Shown here piece after piece: positions 10,401 through 18,835 of a stretch of 64,000 nucleotides of DNA. A model generated the notes under the pieces. That model was not told where the DNA came from and made no database searches. It was given only the letters and a program-made list of their open reading frames with translations. The stretch is taken from positions 62,001 through 126,000 of the forward strand of contig NZ_CP023689.1 in assembly GCF_008704715.1 (NCBI RefSeq), read 5' to 3'. Both the position numbers and the translations under genes were made by a program. Source of the stretch: Streptomyces chartreusis. Its GTDB lineage: Bacteria > Actinomycetota > Actinomycetes > Streptomycetales > Streptomycetaceae. The first letter of the stretch is position 1, and the number at the start of each line of letters is the position of its first letter.

Positions 10401-11259
10401 GGGCGGCATCAACCCGACGCACCGCAAGGCGACGCGCAAGAAGCCCCCGCTCAAGGGCGAGAAGGAGGCCACCCCCGACCAGGAGAAGAGCGCCGGCGCG
10501 CTGGTCGCGGCGTCGGTGGCCGGCTTCCTCAAGGCGCTGGCCATCTGGAACACCGTCTACCGTGCGGGCAAGGCGGACACCGGCAAGGTGGTCGCGACCA
10601 GCACCACGAAGGCGCCCGAGGCGTACTCCGACGCTGCTCTCGAAGCCGACCCGTCTCTCGCCCGCGACCCGGACCACGACATCCCCGGCCGGGACGTCAG
10701 GATGCCGGGCCGGGACCCCGGCGAGTCACGGGAGATCGCCGAGCGGATCGAGGCGGAAGCCATCGCCGCGCTGCCCGACGAGTGGACGGTGGCGCCCACC
10801 CCGGAGGGCAGGGCAGCACGGATCAAGGCGGGGCGGAAGGTCCACCCCCGCTACCTGGACCCCGCGCTGAGGACCACGCCGAAACTGCGCCGCGAAATGG
10901 CTCTCGAAGGCAAGTATATCGCCAGAAGCGGCCTCAAGGAGAAATCCAACATGCCGACCACCGCGCACGCGGAGAAGAAGTACTACGAGCGGCACGGCGG
11001 ATCGGTGCGGGCCATCGGCGTCGCCGGCATCCCCGCGTGCGAGGACTGCAAGAACTTCTTCATCACCAAGGCGCTGAAGGCGGAAAACCACATCGTCATC
11101 ACGGGCTTCCGGGAGCGGTTCAAGACCCGTAAGAAAGCGGTGCTGCCTACGAATCAGATGACGCACATCTTCCTGCGCGAGGGAGGCATCGGCAATGTCG
11201 CCGACGCCCTGAAGCAGGACAAAAAGGCCAAGGAGAAGGGCAAGAAGTCCGCCCGGTGA
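7411..11259 (+). CDS. large eCIS-type effector with C-terminal deaminase-like toxin domain
   Basis: 1282 residues from GTG 7411, which overlaps the preceding stop and has GGGGAG 6 bases upstream; an earlier in-frame start would run into the duplicated segment. Residues 1-400 are Ala/Pro low complexity and include an RRTAGNAAASALAARP motif (about 61-76) and a weaker VGNGAAAAVAARG copy (about 164-176), of the kind found at the N-terminus of actinobacterial eCIS cargo. The middle is helical and amphipathic, with a conserved 'RDPMGFLRNLAASVKGGL' module. The last ~110 residues carry H1186-A-E1188 and PAC1210-E-D-C1213, the zinc-binding signature of cytidine-deaminase-fold toxins. No signal peptide is visible and no immunity gene follows within the 32 bases before the convergent gene. 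Confidence 0.85.
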   Translation: MSPAAVGKAPVAPPPAVTGVGGRSWRPVPGRSKAVRGRPRPAPVPAPVPTQPARGDRPAVRRTAGNAAASALAARPGAAPAAGPPAVGGPLSTPTRKANGTATALAARSAPATAPAASPTPASADSPAVASRTTKQTPADSASTASRTPKQTPVVGPPAASPAVGNGAAAAVAARGPAGSRRRAAAAPGPRRIAVDVAAKKRVLTRHPAPAAEAVQAQRAAVQTDRERAGLAGREQTEAMAEAPVKQFDRAAFIAKFEARIAAQEPKTADAAKKLADPETPDALTPQLTGEAQSAAGSAASDVKAAAATAPDPGQVPRPPTAPLTPDRPPAAPAAPRAADAVPPPLPGAAVDLSAGGDRTRAALDGAGIGDETLRNANEPSFSAALKAKRTAEKHTDAGPADVRAREAEIRTTALQRAAGAGKAAMAGMAGLRVTAGAAVHGGKEQARDRTQARRAEIADRLSAVYEETKKSVEDTLAGLDETVRKLFEERAAAARKSFVEACTKSWWQFWKDEPNCKAHADEYARQVRAAVDEVATVVERTVTAAQQQATDGRRRMTEYVSGLEPEMKEFGNRTAAGFAERFDQLDASIGERADAVVDVLAECYASAQQEIDQAMAEVKEANKSLWEQARDAVVGVVKVLLDLKNLLVSVVRRAAGVAERIIRDPMGFLRNLAASVKGGLTLFVTKLPGHLKAALQDWLFGNLAAAGIELPEKWDLRGVIKLVLSVFGISWSFIRGELLKHMPPAMLNTVIGAVRVIGLIKDKGIGALWEELKEQAAELKDQAFEMIKSFVIETVVKAGVTWLLSLITPAGALVKAVMAVYDFLTFLVEKARALAEFVNGILDTLEEICGGVSQKVVAKIDASLARVLPLAIDLFARVLKLGAIPAKVKSVLEKVGAPVRGFIARLITKAAAFAKRLLAGGAKALGKLAGKADRRTEDEKKRDVRAGVEAGAAVVDRLHGTFVGERLIKGVLLAIRVRYGLKYLKPVLDGDRWTVEGGINPTHRKATRKKPPLKGEKEATPDQEKSAGALVAASVAGFLKALAIWNTVYRAGKADTGKVVATSTTKAPEAYSDAALEADPSLARDPDHDIPGRDVRMPGRDPGESREIAERIEAEAIAALPDEWTVAPTPEGRAARIKAGRKVHPRYLDPALRTTPKLRREMALEGKYIARSGLKEKSNMPTTAHAEKKYYERHGGSVRAIGVAGIPACEDCKNFFITKALKAENHIVITGFRERFKTRKKAVLPTNQMTHIFLREGGIGNVADALKQDKKAKEKGKKSAR

Positions 11260-11291
11260 ACAAGTGACGTGCCTCGGTGCCACTCCTGGTG

Positions 11292-14063
11292 TCACGCCTG
11301 GGCCGGCCGGAAGGACCGGGCTAGTTGGCTGCGCGATCGCACCCCGAGCTTGCGGTAGACGTTGCCCAGGTGGAACTCGACGGTCTTGGGGCTGAGGAAG
11401 AGCGCTGCGGCGGCCTCCTTGTTGGTGGCGCCCTCCGCGACCAGGCCGGCGATCCGGCGTTCCTGTTCCGTGAGCCGCTCCCTCGCCGGTTCCCCGGTCG
11501 TGCCGCCGCCGCGTCGCGGTTTGCGCATGCCGGTGGCCCGCAGCTCGCTGTGGGCCGCCTTCGACCAGGGCGCGGCGCCCAGGTCGGTGAAGACGGTCAG
11601 CGCGCGGGACAGCGACCGGCGGGCTTCCGCGCTGCGTCCCTCGCGGCGCAGCCACTGGCCGTGACAGAGCAGGGTGCGGGCGTGTTCGAAGACGACCCGG
11701 CCGCGGGCGTGATTCTCGAACGCCTCCTGGAAGGCGGCCTCGACGGCGCCGTGCCCGAACCGTCCGGTCTCCAGCAGCAGCGCCCGGCAGCGGGCTCCGC
11801 GTGCCGCCGCCCAGCTGAGCCCGGAGCGGCGTACTCCGTCTTCGTGGCGGGCCAGTTCGCTTTCGGCCTCGGCGGTGCGCCCGGTGCGCAGGTACGCCTC
11901 GATGAGGTTGGCGGCCCACGGTGCCACCGACGGGTGCTCGATCCCGGCGCCGTCGGCCAGGGAGCGAGCCCGTTCGTAGCAGGTCACAGCCTTCTCGTAG
12001 CTGCCCCCTCCCATGGCCAGCAGCCCTTCGGTCGCCGCGACCTGGCCGAGTACGAGGTCCAGTCCGTGGTCCCGTGCCACCCGGGTGGCACGGGCCAGGG
12101 CGATCCCGCACTCGACGCTTCGGCCCTGGGCGGCCTCCAGACGGCCGAGCAGCACCAGACTCTGGGCGAGCGGGCTCACGGCCCGGGCTCGTCCGGCGCA
12201 CCCGGCGGCCTCGGTGACGTCCGCCCTCGCGCCGGGCCAGTCGCCGGTCCACATGCGGATCCAGGCGCGACTGCCGAGCGCCGCCGCGCGCAGCGGCGCG
12301 TCCGCACGGACCCGGTCCTGGGGCCGGCCGTCGAGCAGGCGGGAGAGCAGGGTGAGGGCCGCCTCGTACTCCTCCAGCCAGCCGAGTACTTCGGCCCTGG
12401 CGACGATCGTCACGGCGGAGGCGCCGGCCGGCGGCAGCAACAGCAGTTCGCGGGCCTGGACGCTCTGGCCCCGCAGTGCCAGCACCCGTGCGAGCTGCAC
12501 GGCGGCCGACTCGGCGAGGTCGCCGCCGCGCGGCCGGGTGAGGCGGTATGCCTGCCAGGCGCTGCCCAGCGCGGCCCGACTGTCCGCGGCGCGGACGGCG
12601 CATTCGGCGGCCTCCAGGAGGAGTTCGGCGGCTCGGGACGGCTGGTCGGCGCTGAGGCGTACAGCGGTGGCGCGCAGCAGCCGGTGGGTGGCGAGCGGGC
12701 TCACGGCCCTGCCCTGGTGCCGGGCGAGGAGGATCAGCAGCTCGCAGCGGAGTTCCGGGGTATGGGCGAGGGCCAGCGCCCGGTCCAGGAGCGCCGGTAC
12801 GTGATCGGGGGTGCCGGCTTGCTGCCGGGACGCGGCGGCGAGTCCGAGGAGTCGCGCGGCGTCCTCGTCGTTCGGGGTGAACGACGCGGCGCGCTCGTAC
12901 AGTTCGGCGCTGTCGCCGGGGTCGACCCCGGCGACAGCGCGCGCGGCTGCTTCCAGTGCGTCGGCCACGGCAGGGCCGGGTCCCGGGGCGACGGCCGCCA
13001 GGTGTCGAGCCGCCGCGGGGCCGCTGAGCGTGCAGACGAGTGCTTGGTGGACAACGTGCCGGCGGGCCGCTCCGGCTGCGTGATGGACGACCAGCCGCAG
13101 CCGTTCGTCGCGGAACACGACCCGCCCCTGCTGTTCGGCAAGGACGCCGTGTTCCTCGGCGGGGACCAGTGCGTCCGGTGCGTGGCCCAGCCGTTTCAGC
13201 GCGCAGGCCAACTCTGCCGCGGGGATCTGCCCCGCCACGGCCGGCACGAGCAGGGCGGCACGGGCCGTCGCGGGCAGCGGATCCAGTTCCGGCAGGAGGC
13301 GCAGGCGCAGCCGGTCGGTGGGAACGGGCGGGTCGCCGAGCGGCTGCCGGCCGTCGCACTGGGCGGCGGTGAGGGGGACGGGCAGTTCCGTGAGCGCGAG
13401 CGGATTGCCCTCGGCGACGGCGAGCAGGCGTTCGGCGACGTGCCGGCGCAGTGGGTGGGGTGCCGAACTCCGCAGGAGGGTGCGGGCGTCGGTGGGGTCG
13501 AGGGGGCCAAGGCGCAGTTCCGGGACGCCGCTCACGGCAGGCCATCCGCGGAAGGTCTCGCTGGTGTGCCTCCGGATCGCGGTGAGGAGCAGCGCGATGG
13601 GCTCGCTCGCGATCCGGCGGCCCACGAAGAGCAGGGCGTCCAGGGACGGCGGGTCGAGAAGATGCGCGTCGTCGACGGCAAGCAGGAGGGGGCGACAGGC
13701 CGCGGCGACGCCCAGCAGACCGAGCATCGCCGCCGCCGGCGGCTGGTCGGCGCCGTCCGGGCCGAGGCGGCCGGTGGCGAGGAGCCGCTCCAGCGGATCC
13801 CGCTGCGCCGCGGGCACGCGCGGCAGCTGGTCCCGTAACGCCTGGACCACCTGATGCAGCCCCGCGCCAGGCAGTCGGCTCTCCGTCACGCTGCCGGTGA
13901 CGAGGACGGCTCGCGCCACCGCATCCAGGGTGAGGGCCTTGTGGAGCAGGTGCGTACGGCCGATGCCCGGTTCTCCGACGACGAGGACTCCGCCGCCGCG
14001 GCCGGCCGCCGTCTCCTGAAGCAGCCGTACCAGCACGGAGATTTCAGCGATTCTCCCCAGCAT
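11292..14063 (-). CDS. LuxR family LAL-type transcriptional regulator
   Basis: 923 residues from ATG 14063; the reading frame continues open upstream, but MLGRIAEISVL is the usual LAL N-terminus. The P-loop is GEPGIGRT (residues 30-37), with Arg36 replacing the invariant Lys. Walker B is LLLAVDDAH. A long TPR-like helical middle follows, and the protein ends in a LuxR helix-turn-helix (LTEQERRIAGLVAEGATNKE...SPKTVEFHLGNVYRKLG). A TTA leucine codon at 13836-13838 (codon 76) suggests dependence on the bldA tRNA. It lies beyond the lanthipeptide transporter genes on the same strand and is a candidate pathway regulator, although the SDR gene intervenes on the other strand. Confidence 0.9.
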   Translation of the reverse strand: MLGRIAEISVLVRLLQETAAGRGGGVLVVGEPGIGRTHLLHKALTLDAVARAVLVTGSVTESRLPGAGLHQVVQALRDQLPRVPAAQRDPLERLLATGRLGPDGADQPPAAAMLGLLGVAAACRPLLLAVDDAHLLDPPSLDALLFVGRRIASEPIALLLTAIRRHTSETFRGWPAVSGVPELRLGPLDPTDARTLLRSSAPHPLRRHVAERLLAVAEGNPLALTELPVPLTAAQCDGRQPLGDPPVPTDRLRLRLLPELDPLPATARAALLVPAVAGQIPAAELACALKRLGHAPDALVPAEEHGVLAEQQGRVVFRDERLRLVVHHAAGAARRHVVHQALVCTLSGPAAARHLAAVAPGPGPAVADALEAAARAVAGVDPGDSAELYERAASFTPNDEDAARLLGLAAASRQQAGTPDHVPALLDRALALAHTPELRCELLILLARHQGRAVSPLATHRLLRATAVRLSADQPSRAAELLLEAAECAVRAADSRAALGSAWQAYRLTRPRGGDLAESAAVQLARVLALRGQSVQARELLLLPPAGASAVTIVARAEVLGWLEEYEAALTLLSRLLDGRPQDRVRADAPLRAAALGSRAWIRMWTGDWPGARADVTEAAGCAGRARAVSPLAQSLVLLGRLEAAQGRSVECGIALARATRVARDHGLDLVLGQVAATEGLLAMGGGSYEKAVTCYERARSLADGAGIEHPSVAPWAANLIEAYLRTGRTAEAESELARHEDGVRRSGLSWAAARGARCRALLLETGRFGHGAVEAAFQEAFENHARGRVVFEHARTLLCHGQWLRREGRSAEARRSLSRALTVFTDLGAAPWSKAAHSELRATGMRKPRRGGGTTGEPARERLTEQERRIAGLVAEGATNKEAAAALFLSPKTVEFHLGNVYRKLGVRSRSQLARSFRPAQA

Positions 14064-14348
14064 CCCGCGCGCGTTACCCCAGTGATCCGACGCGGCGCCC
14101 CACGTCTCTGAGGACGCTTCCCCCCTGATTGAGTGTGGCACGCAGTTGTTTGCCCCCACACCTATTCCTCTGCGTCCGCCCACGGGGTTCACCCGAATCA
14201 GCGAGCCCGGGCAAGCCCTCCCCCTACCTCGGCCGCCCGGCGGCGTCGCTTGTCCGTGAGGGGCAAACCCGATCTCCCAGCTCGGTTCGGTGCCGAACTC
14301 GCCCTCGCAGCACGGGAAAAGAACGCCGCATTGGGTAAGTATCGCACT
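14064..14348. promoter_or_regulatory. divergent intergenic region between LAL regulator and SDR
   Basis: 285 bases between two divergent starts must hold both promoters. A 9-bp inverted repeat (GTTTGCCCC at 14148-14156 and GGGGCAAAC at 14260-14268) spans it; regulatory use is only a guess. I see no convincing -35/-10 pair and no coding sequence. Confidence 0.35.
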
Positions 14349-15038
14349 ATGGGAGTCTTTATGATCACAGGCGGCGGTTCCGGTATCGGAGCAGCCCTGG
14401 CCGCTCATTTCGCCGCGCAGGGGCACGAGTTGTGGCTTCTGGCTCGGGACGAGTCCCGGGCCAGGACGCTCCAGGCCCGCTTCCCCCAGAGCCGGACCCT
14501 GGTCGCGGACCTGGCCGCGCCAGGTGCGTTGCGCGGCTCGCTGGAGTCGCGGGTGCTGCCCCAGCGGCTGGACCTCCTCCTGCACGTGGCCGGTGTGGCC
14601 GAATCGGGGCGGGTCGTCGACGTAGGAGCTGAGGTCTGGGAGCACACGCTTGCGGTGAACCTGGTTGCTCCGGCGGAGCTCACTCGGCTGATGCTGCCCG
14701 CGCTGCGGGAGGCCCGCGGGCAGGTCGTCTTCATGAACTCGGGCGCCGGGCTGCACGCGCCGCCGCGTCTGGGTGCCTACGCGGCGTCCAAGTTCGGCCT
14801 GAAGGCGCTGGCCGAGACGTTGCGAGCGGAGGAACACCGGCACGGGATCAGGGTCACGACCGTCTACCCGGGCGAGACCGATACGCCGATGCAGGTCCGG
14901 CTGCACGAGCAGTTCGGGCTGCCGTACGAGCCGGCGGCCCATATGAGCCCGGCCTCCGTGGCTGCCGCCGTGGGCACGGCGCTCAGTCTGCCGAGGGACG
15001 CGACGGTGAGCGATCTGATGCTGCGCCCGGGTAGCTGA
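14349..15038 (+). CDS. short-chain dehydrogenase/reductase (SDR)
   Basis: 229 residues from ATG 14349 (MGVFMITGGGSGIG); the frame is open further upstream, but the Rossmann motif must sit near the N-terminus. The cofactor motif TGGGSGIG, the catalytic Ser of FMNSGAG and the Tyr/Lys of AYAASKFGLK are all present, followed by PGETDTP. It is a classical SDR oxidoreductase; the substrate is unknown. The gene is divergent from the LAL regulator and its 3' end overlaps the convergent ABC transporter gene by 56 bases. Whether it modifies the lanthipeptide or is unrelated cannot be told from sequence. Confidence 0.9.
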   Translation: MGVFMITGGGSGIGAALAAHFAAQGHELWLLARDESRARTLQARFPQSRTLVADLAAPGALRGSLESRVLPQRLDLLLHVAGVAESGRVVDVGAEVWEHTLAVNLVAPAELTRLMLPALREARGQVVFMNSGAGLHAPPRLGAYAASKFGLKALAETLRAEEHRHGIRVTTVYPGETDTPMQVRLHEQFGLPYEPAAHMSPASVAAAVGTALSLPRDATVSDLMLRPGS

Positions 15039-16947
15039 CCCGGCCCACGCCGGCGTCGCGTTCATCCGGGCCGTCCGCCGTGCCGCCGGGTCCGTCTCCG
15101 TCGGGCCCGGTGGTACCGGTGTTCCAGATGCCCACCAGGTCCGCGTAGAGGGGGATCTCCGCCAGAAGGGTGTCGTGCGTGCCGATCCATGCGCGCTGTC
15201 CGTCCAGGAGGAGCACCTTGTCCGCGCGGCGGGCCGGCGCGATCCGGTGGGCGATGGCGACGACGGTGCCGGGCCTGCGCCGGAACGCCTCCTCGACGCG
15301 CTGTTCGGCCTCGGCATCGAGGTGCCGCGTCGCCTCGTCGAGGATGACGAGGGTGGCGGAGGAGAGGTGGACCCGGGCGAGAGCGACGAGTTGGCGCTCG
15401 CCCGAGGACAGCGCGGAAGGGTCCACCTGGCCGTCGAGGCCGCCCAGCCGTCGTACGACACGGCCCAGTCCGAGTTCCTCCACGGTGCTGTCGATGACGT
15501 CGTCCGCAGTGCCGGGAGCGAGCACGCTGAGGTTCTCCCGCAGCGTTCCGGCGAACACGTAGGGGTTCTGCGGGAGAAGGGCCCGGGCACTGCTCAGGTC
15601 ATCCCGGGCGATCCGGCCGAGGGGCACGCCTCCGAGGAGGATCCGCCCTTGGTCGGGCTGGAGGATGCCGGCCAGGATGTCGGCCGTCGTGGACTTGCCC
15701 ACGCCGGAGGGGCCGACCACGGCCAGCTGTTCCCCGTGGGTGAGGGTGAGTTCGAGGCCGTCGAGGATGGGGGCCGAGTCCCTGCCGTAGGCGAAAGTGA
15801 CGCCCGATATGAAGACCGAGCCGTCGGCCGGCTCGAGTGGGTGCGCGGGACTCTCGGGGGTCGCTGGGCTGCGGGCTGCCCCGGCGAGCCGCTGCGCCGC
15901 CACGGACAGCCGGAGCCAGGAGGCGCCGACTCCCTGGACGAGCAGCCGGACGGCTGGTTCGAGGGTGGAGAGCACATAAGTGAGCACACCGACCACGTCG
16001 CCCGGGGTCATGCCGTGGTCCGTGAGGTATGGCGCGGCGAGGACGACCAGCAGCAGTGGGCTGTGCGCGCCGAGCCCCACGATCAGCCGGCGCACCGCCG
16101 CGACGGTGGCCAGTTTCCGGGAAGCCAGCAGATGCGCCCGCACGGCTTCGAGCACCTCTTGTTCTGCTCGGTCATGGGTGCCGGTGGCGACGATGTCGCG
16201 CAGTGCGCCCACGGTTGTCACGGCTCGGTGCGCGAGGACCTCTTCGGCCTGGAACGCCGAGTGCTGCCGGCGGAGGGTGGCCGGTGCCAGCACGGCGAAC
16301 ACTCCGAGCGCCAGCAGCAGCGGAACCGCGACGACCGGCATGGCCGCCGGGGCGATGACGGCGGTGCCCACGATGACGGCTCCCGTCGTCAGGACGAACT
16401 GCCAGACGAGCATGAGCTGTCCCGCGAGCGCGTCGCGGACCACCTCCACCTGCCGGGTGAGCTGGGCCACGACGACCGCGTCAGCACCGTCGCACCGAGT
16501 GCCTGGCACAACCGCCCGCCGCAACGTGCCTCGGACGACGTCGCCGAGGATCCGGTCCCGCAGCGGCTCCACGATCTCGGCAAGTGCGGGGTAGGTCTGC
16601 CGGCTTGCCCAGGCTCCGCACAGGGCGCACAGGGCGAACACCGCCAGGTACAGCGCCGCTGTTGCGGGGCGGTGCGCAAGGAAACCCTCGTCGACGGCCA
16701 GGGCCAGGGCTTTCCCCGAGACGAGTGCGGGGGCGGCCGACACCAGCGTCCACCAGCCCAGCCGGAACGCCGCGGCACGGCTGCGGTTGAGGCTGCCGCG
16801 GACCAGGTGCAGCGCCGAGGCGCCGGCCGTGCGTGGGGGCGAGGCCGGCGGGTTCGGGTCCGGGCATATGTCCGCTTCCCGACTTGAGTCGGCTGAAGGG
16901 TCCCGGTCCGGCTGTGAGCGGGGGGCATCGGCAGTGCCGTGGGCCAT
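14983..16947 (-). CDS. ABC transporter, fused permease and ATPase (lanthipeptide export half)
   Basis: 654 residues from ATG 16947 with AAAGGA upstream. An N-terminal 6-TM exporter domain (about 60-360) is followed by an ATPase domain with intact Walker A GPSGVGKST (about 417), a modified signature LSSGERQ and Walker B LVILDEATRHLD with the catalytic Glu. It is the fourth gene of the lanthipeptide operon, 47 bases after the other half-transporter, matching the ramA/ramB pair of SapB-type loci. Its nucleotide-binding site is the competent one of the pair, whereas the partner's is degenerate. The C-terminal ~45 residues are low complexity and overlap the convergent SDR gene. Confidence 0.9.
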   Translation of the reverse strand: MAHGTADAPRSQPDRDPSADSSREADICPDPNPPASPPRTAGASALHLVRGSLNRSRAAAFRLGWWTLVSAAPALVSGKALALAVDEGFLAHRPATAALYLAVFALCALCGAWASRQTYPALAEIVEPLRDRILGDVVRGTLRRAVVPGTRCDGADAVVVAQLTRQVEVVRDALAGQLMLVWQFVLTTGAVIVGTAVIAPAAMPVVAVPLLLALGVFAVLAPATLRRQHSAFQAEEVLAHRAVTTVGALRDIVATGTHDRAEQEVLEAVRAHLLASRKLATVAAVRRLIVGLGAHSPLLLVVLAAPYLTDHGMTPGDVVGVLTYVLSTLEPAVRLLVQGVGASWLRLSVAAQRLAGAARSPATPESPAHPLEPADGSVFISGVTFAYGRDSAPILDGLELTLTHGEQLAVVGPSGVGKSTTADILAGILQPDQGRILLGGVPLGRIARDDLSSARALLPQNPYVFAGTLRENLSVLAPGTADDVIDSTVEELGLGRVVRRLGGLDGQVDPSALSSGERQLVALARVHLSSATLVILDEATRHLDAEAEQRVEEAFRRRPGTVVAIAHRIAPARRADKVLLLDGQRAWIGTHDTLLAEIPLYADLVGIWNTGTTGPDGDGPGGTADGPDERDAGVGRVSYPGAASDRSPSRPSAD

Positions 16948-16994
16948 GGCGTGGCTGTCCTTTCGTCCGTGGTCCGCCGTCCGGTCGTGCGGGC

Positions 16995-18782
16995 TCAGCC
17001 CTCGGTGCCCCCTGACTCCGCGGGATCCCCTGTGCCGGTGAAGATGCGGCGGTAGTCCGGCATGCGCCACAGCTCCCGGTGGGGAGCCAGGGCGCGGATG
17101 CGTCCTTCGTCGAGCCACGCGACCGCATCCGCCCGGGCTGCGGTGGACGTCCGGTGGGTCACGATCAGCCGCGTGCGGTCCCCGTGGGAGAGGTCCATCG
17201 CGTGCAGGACGCGGGCTTCGGTGGCGGTGTCGAGACTGGATGTGGCGTCGTCGAGGATGAGCAGCCGGCACTCGCGGGCCAGGGCCCGCGCGAGTCCCAG
17301 CCGCTGGCGCTGGCCGCCGGACAGAGGCACGTCGGCCAGGGGGGTGTCGTACCCGGCGGGGAGCCGTCGGACGAACAGGTCCGCCTGCGCCGCGCGCGCG
17401 GCCTGGCGGGCTTCGGCAGCGGGGACGGGCTGTGCGGCGGCCCTGATGGCGTCGAGAACGGTGGCCCCGGTCAGCGCGGGATCCGCGAAGGCGCACGAGA
17501 CGGCCGTCCTCAGCTCGACAGGGCGGATCTCGTCCACCGGCACGCCGTCCAGCAGCACGAGGCCCTCCTCCGGGATCAACAGTCCGCCGGCGACCGCGGC
17601 GAGTACGGATCTGCCCGACCCCGAACTCCCCACCAGGGCGATGCAGTTCCCGGCGGGCAGGACAAGGTTCAGCCGGTCGAGGACGGCCCGTCCGGACCGC
17701 CGTACCGTGACCTCGCGAATCTCCACGCGTCCGGGTCCCGGCGGCAGGCCGCGCTGCCCCTCGGGCGCCCGGGGAGAGCCGAGGATCTCCGACACCCGGG
17801 CCTGTCCCGCCCGGGCCCGGGCGAGGTCCAGGAGACTCTGCGCTGCGCCGAAACCGCCGAGCCCGAGCGCGGTGTAGCCGAGCGCGGCGATCAGCTCGCC
17901 CGTGCTGAGCGCCCCCGCGGACATCTGGTGTCCGGCGACGGCGAGCACGGCGATCTGGGTGACGGGGGCGAGCAGTCCGGTGGACCAGGCGACGCGGCGC
18001 TGGCTGTCCCACAACGCGCGTCCATGCAGGGAGAGTTCGGGCACGGGTCGCAGCACGCGCTCGATCTCTTGCTCGACGGTTCCAGCGGCTGCGATGGTGC
18101 GGCTGCCCGCCAGGGCGTCGAGCAGCCGGGCGGCCACATCGGCCTGGGCGCTCTGGTAGCCCGTGCCGCGGCGGACGGTGCGCCGCAGCTGCCGGCGCAG
18201 CAGCAGCCAGCCGGCCGGTGCGGTGACGACGAAGGCCGCGGCCAGTAAGGGGGCGAGCAGTCCGAGGGCCACCACGGCCCCGGCCGCCATGGCGAGTTGG
18301 GCCACCGCGTAGACCATCGCCTGGCCGGCCAGGCCCGCTTCCGCGGCGCCGGCGGTGAGCCGGGCGATCAGGTCGCCCGTCGCCGGTCGCCGTACGGGAT
18401 GGGGACCTCCGGCCATGGTGTGCCGCACCAGGGCGGCGCGCAGTCGGGCCGTCGTCTCGGCCGTGGCGCGTGGTCCCGCGTACTGCGCGGCGGCCTCCGC
18501 TGCCGTGAGCAGCCCGACGACCGCGGCGAGGGGAACGATCCCCGCGGTGCCGCCGCCCGACAGGGCCCGGTCCACGGCCCGTGCCACGGCGGTGGGCAGG
18601 AGCAGCGCGGCCAGTGAGGCGGCGGCCACGGACAGGGCGAGAGCGGTGGGCCACCGCAGTCGGAGTACGGTGGTAATCAGGCTGTGCCGCGGCGGCGTTC
18701 TCGTCGCCCGCGCGGTGGCGGAGAAACCGGTGCGTTCGTGAACCCCGCCCCGTAGCGGCTGTTCTTGGCGGTCCTGTCCCAT
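16995..18782 (-). CDS. ABC transporter, fused permease and ATPase with degenerate site
   Basis: 595 residues from ATG 18782, with AGGAG in GCAGGAGCCCCGC just upstream. A membrane domain (about 35-300) precedes an ATPase domain. Walker A is GSSGSGRSVL, with Arg in place of the essential Lys; the signature LSGGQRQRLGL is canonical; Walker B ends LLILDDATSSLD, with Asp where the catalytic Glu is expected. This is typical of the degenerate half of a heterodimeric exporter, with the gene at 14983-16947 as partner. A TTA codon lies at 18246-18248 (codon 179). It follows the precursor peptide gene across a strong hairpin. Likely role: export of the mature lanthipeptide. Confidence 0.9.
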   Translation of the reverse strand: MGQDRQEQPLRGGVHERTGFSATARATRTPPRHSLITTVLRLRWPTALALSVAAASLAALLLPTAVARAVDRALSGGGTAGIVPLAAVVGLLTAAEAAAQYAGPRATAETTARLRAALVRHTMAGGPHPVRRPATGDLIARLTAGAAEAGLAGQAMVYAVAQLAMAAGAVVALGLLAPLLAAAFVVTAPAGWLLLRRQLRRTVRRGTGYQSAQADVAARLLDALAGSRTIAAAGTVEQEIERVLRPVPELSLHGRALWDSQRRVAWSTGLLAPVTQIAVLAVAGHQMSAGALSTGELIAALGYTALGLGGFGAAQSLLDLARARAGQARVSEILGSPRAPEGQRGLPPGPGRVEIREVTVRRSGRAVLDRLNLVLPAGNCIALVGSSGSGRSVLAAVAGGLLIPEEGLVLLDGVPVDEIRPVELRTAVSCAFADPALTGATVLDAIRAAAQPVPAAEARQAARAAQADLFVRRLPAGYDTPLADVPLSGGQRQRLGLARALARECRLLILDDATSSLDTATEARVLHAMDLSHGDRTRLIVTHRTSTAARADAVAWLDEGRIRALAPHRELWRMPDYRRIFTGTGDPAESGGTEG

Positions 18783-18835
18783 GCGGGGCTCCTGCGGGGA
18801 GTTGGGCGGACGGTCCGAGCGGCTGGCACATGAGC

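Noticed and set aside
11260..11291. Immunity gene for the deaminase-like toxin
   Set aside because: Only 32 bases separate the toxin stop from the convergent LAL stop; no small ORF fits.
11325..13838. 837-codon plus-strand open frame opposite the LAL regulator
   Set aside because: Low-complexity translation with no family; the minus strand encodes a complete LuxR-LAL protein.
14148..14268. GTTTGCCCC / GGGGCAAAC inverted repeat as an operator for the LAL regulator
   Set aside because: Only 9 bp with about 100 bases between the arms; chance occurrence is plausible in GC-rich DNA. Kept as a note on the intergenic feature only.
14064..15590. Upstream extension of the LAL regulator frame to make a 1432-codon gene
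   Set aside because: The extension runs through the promoter region and antisense to the SDR and ABC genes, and is not protein-like. ATG 14063 gives the normal LAL start.
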